DNA of 6,113 bases from NCBI GenBank assembly GCA_018818145.1, contig JAHIST010000047.1, positions 1 through 6,113 of the forward strand, written 5' to 3'. This document shows positions 5,565-6,113 of this stretch, one piece after another (position 1 is the stretch's first letter; every line of letters begins with the position of its first letter). The stretch is from Patescibacteria group bacterium (GTDB lineage Bacteria; Patescibacteriota; Minisyncoccia; Portnoybacterales; GWB1-42-6). The notes below the pieces were generated by a model. It was not told the DNA's origin. It worked only from the letters and a program-made list of their open reading frames with translations, and did not search any database. A program made the translations under genes and the position numbers.

Positions 5565-5592
5565 AGTATAGCAGGCAATTAAATCTTGTCAA
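5565..5592 (-). promoter_or_regulatory. Strong sigma70-type promoter of the minus-strand RNA
   Basis: On the minus strand: a perfect TTGACA (5592-5587), 16-bp spacer, TATACT (5570-5565; 5 of 6), preceded by TGC, which makes an extended -10. The predicted start is about 5558, about 20 nt before the closing helix of the RNA. It is the best promoter in the window, as expected for an abundant stable RNA. Confidence 0.8.
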
Positions 5593-5614
5593 GAGAGAAT
5601 AAAAAAGATATGCT
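5586..5614 (+). promoter_or_regulatory. Possible glyS promoter, back to back with the RNA promoter
   Basis: TTGTCA (5586-5591; 5 of 6) then a 17-bp spacer and TATGCT (5609-5614; 4 of 6). A start near 5621 would give a leader of about 48 nt. The -35 box overlaps that of the minus-strand promoter. The weak -10 makes this tentative. Confidence 0.35.
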
Positions 5615-5668
5615 GGAGGTAGTTTCTAGTTATTGGTTTTTAGTTTTAGTTTTTAAGTTACTAGTTTT

Positions 5669-6113
5669 ATGAAACAGGATTTGATGGAAAAAATTGTATC
5701 TCTTTGCAAACGCCGGGGTTTTGTTTATCCGGGCTCGGAAATTTACGGCGGGCTGAAAGGCACCTGGGATTACGGCCCGCTGGGCGCGGAATTAAAATTT
5801 AATGTCAAACAGGAATGGTGGAAAATAATGGTTCGCGACCGAGAGGATGTTGTTGGCGTGAGCGCTTCTATTTTAATGAATCCCAAAGTCTGGGAAGCGT
5901 CCGGCCACACCGCCGGCTTCACCGACCCTTTAATTGAATGCAAAACTTGCCATCAGCGTTTTCGGGCTGACCAGGAAGAAGTGATAAAAGAGCACGAGAA
6001 ATGGCACGCGGATAAAAAAGAAAAACTTGTCTGGACCGAGCCAAAAAAATTTAATCTTTTGGTTGAGGCAAAAATTGGCGTGGTGGAAGGAGAAAAAGAT
6101 ACGGCATATTTGC
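5669..6113 (+). CDS. glyS: Glycyl-tRNA synthetase, alpha2 type (3' partial)
   Basis: Charges tRNA-Gly with glycine using ATP. The visible 148 residues are the N-terminal part of the single-chain class II enzyme found in archaea, eukaryotes, Gram-positives and many candidate phyla, not the two-subunit GlyQ/GlyS form. Signatures: EKIVSLCKRRGFVYPGSEIY at 7-26, GGLKGTWDYGPLGAELK at 27-43 (start of the catalytic domain), then MNPKVWEASGHTAGFTDPL at 70-88 and ECKTCHQRFRAD at 90-101, with the CxxC of the family's insertion region. The start is uncertain: the ATG at 5669 has no Shine-Dalgarno site, while the in-frame ATG at 5684 has AGGA (5676-5679) four bases upstream and gives MEKIVSLCKRRGF, a typical family N-terminus. 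The leader (5620-5668) is T-rich low-complexity sequence with several stops. The gene runs off the window; class II motifs 2 and 3 and the anticodon-binding domain are not seen. Confidence 0.93.
   Translation, partial: MKQDLMEKIVSLCKRRGFVYPGSEIYGGLKGTWDYGPLGAELKFNVKQEWWKIMVRDREDVVGVSASILMNPKVWEASGHTAGFTDPLIECKTCHQRFRADQEEVIKEHEKWHADKKEKLVWTEPKKFNLLVEAKIGVVEGEKDTAYL

Noticed and set aside
1..6113. TGA=Gly recoding (code 25)
   Set aside because: No conserved gene contains an in-frame TGA, and the only TGA stop is followed at once by TAA.

Overview
The window most likely comes from a Candidate Phyla Radiation / Patescibacteria genome, Parcubacteria-like. The reasons are inferential: small, closely packed genes with weak or missing Shine-Dalgarno sites; an alpha2-type glycyl-tRNA synthetase; a single-pass membrane protein with DUF11-like repeats; and many short palindromic or low-complexity repeats sitting inside genes. 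No gene has an in-frame TGA, so the standard bacterial code (11) fits and the TGA=Gly code of Gracilibacteria/SR1 does not.

Layout. (1) 1-1249 (+): 3' part of a CCA-adding tRNA nucleotidyltransferase with an HD domain; its 5' end lies outside the window. (2) 1333-3234 (+): a 633-residue membrane-anchored protein with about four tandem beta-sandwich repeats. Its -10 box lies so close to the ATG that the mRNA may be leaderless. (3) 3235-3372: hairpin-rich spacer. (4) 3373-4752 (+): tgt, tRNA-guanine transglycosylase, with every catalytic and zinc residue present but interrupted by five in-frame insertions, most of them palindromic or tandem repeats. (5) 4753-4801: a spacer holding a second copy of one of those repeats, which also supplies the likely ribosome binding site of the next gene. 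(6) 4802-5212 (+): YraN-family endonuclease-like protein. (7) 5213-5668: no protein gene; on the minus strand there is a complete transcription unit (extended -10 promoter, about 300 nt of structured RNA closed by an 11-bp helix, intrinsic terminator) for a noncoding RNA I cannot assign to a family. (8) 5669 to the end (+): 5' part of glycyl-tRNA synthetase.

Three of the five protein genes act on tRNA: CCA addition, queuosine-pathway base exchange and glycine charging. This looks like housekeeping DNA, not a mobile island or defence locus. The two unusual parts are the minus-strand structured RNA and the repeat-riddled tgt gene. In tgt, removing the insertions leaves about 362 residues, close to the normal family length.
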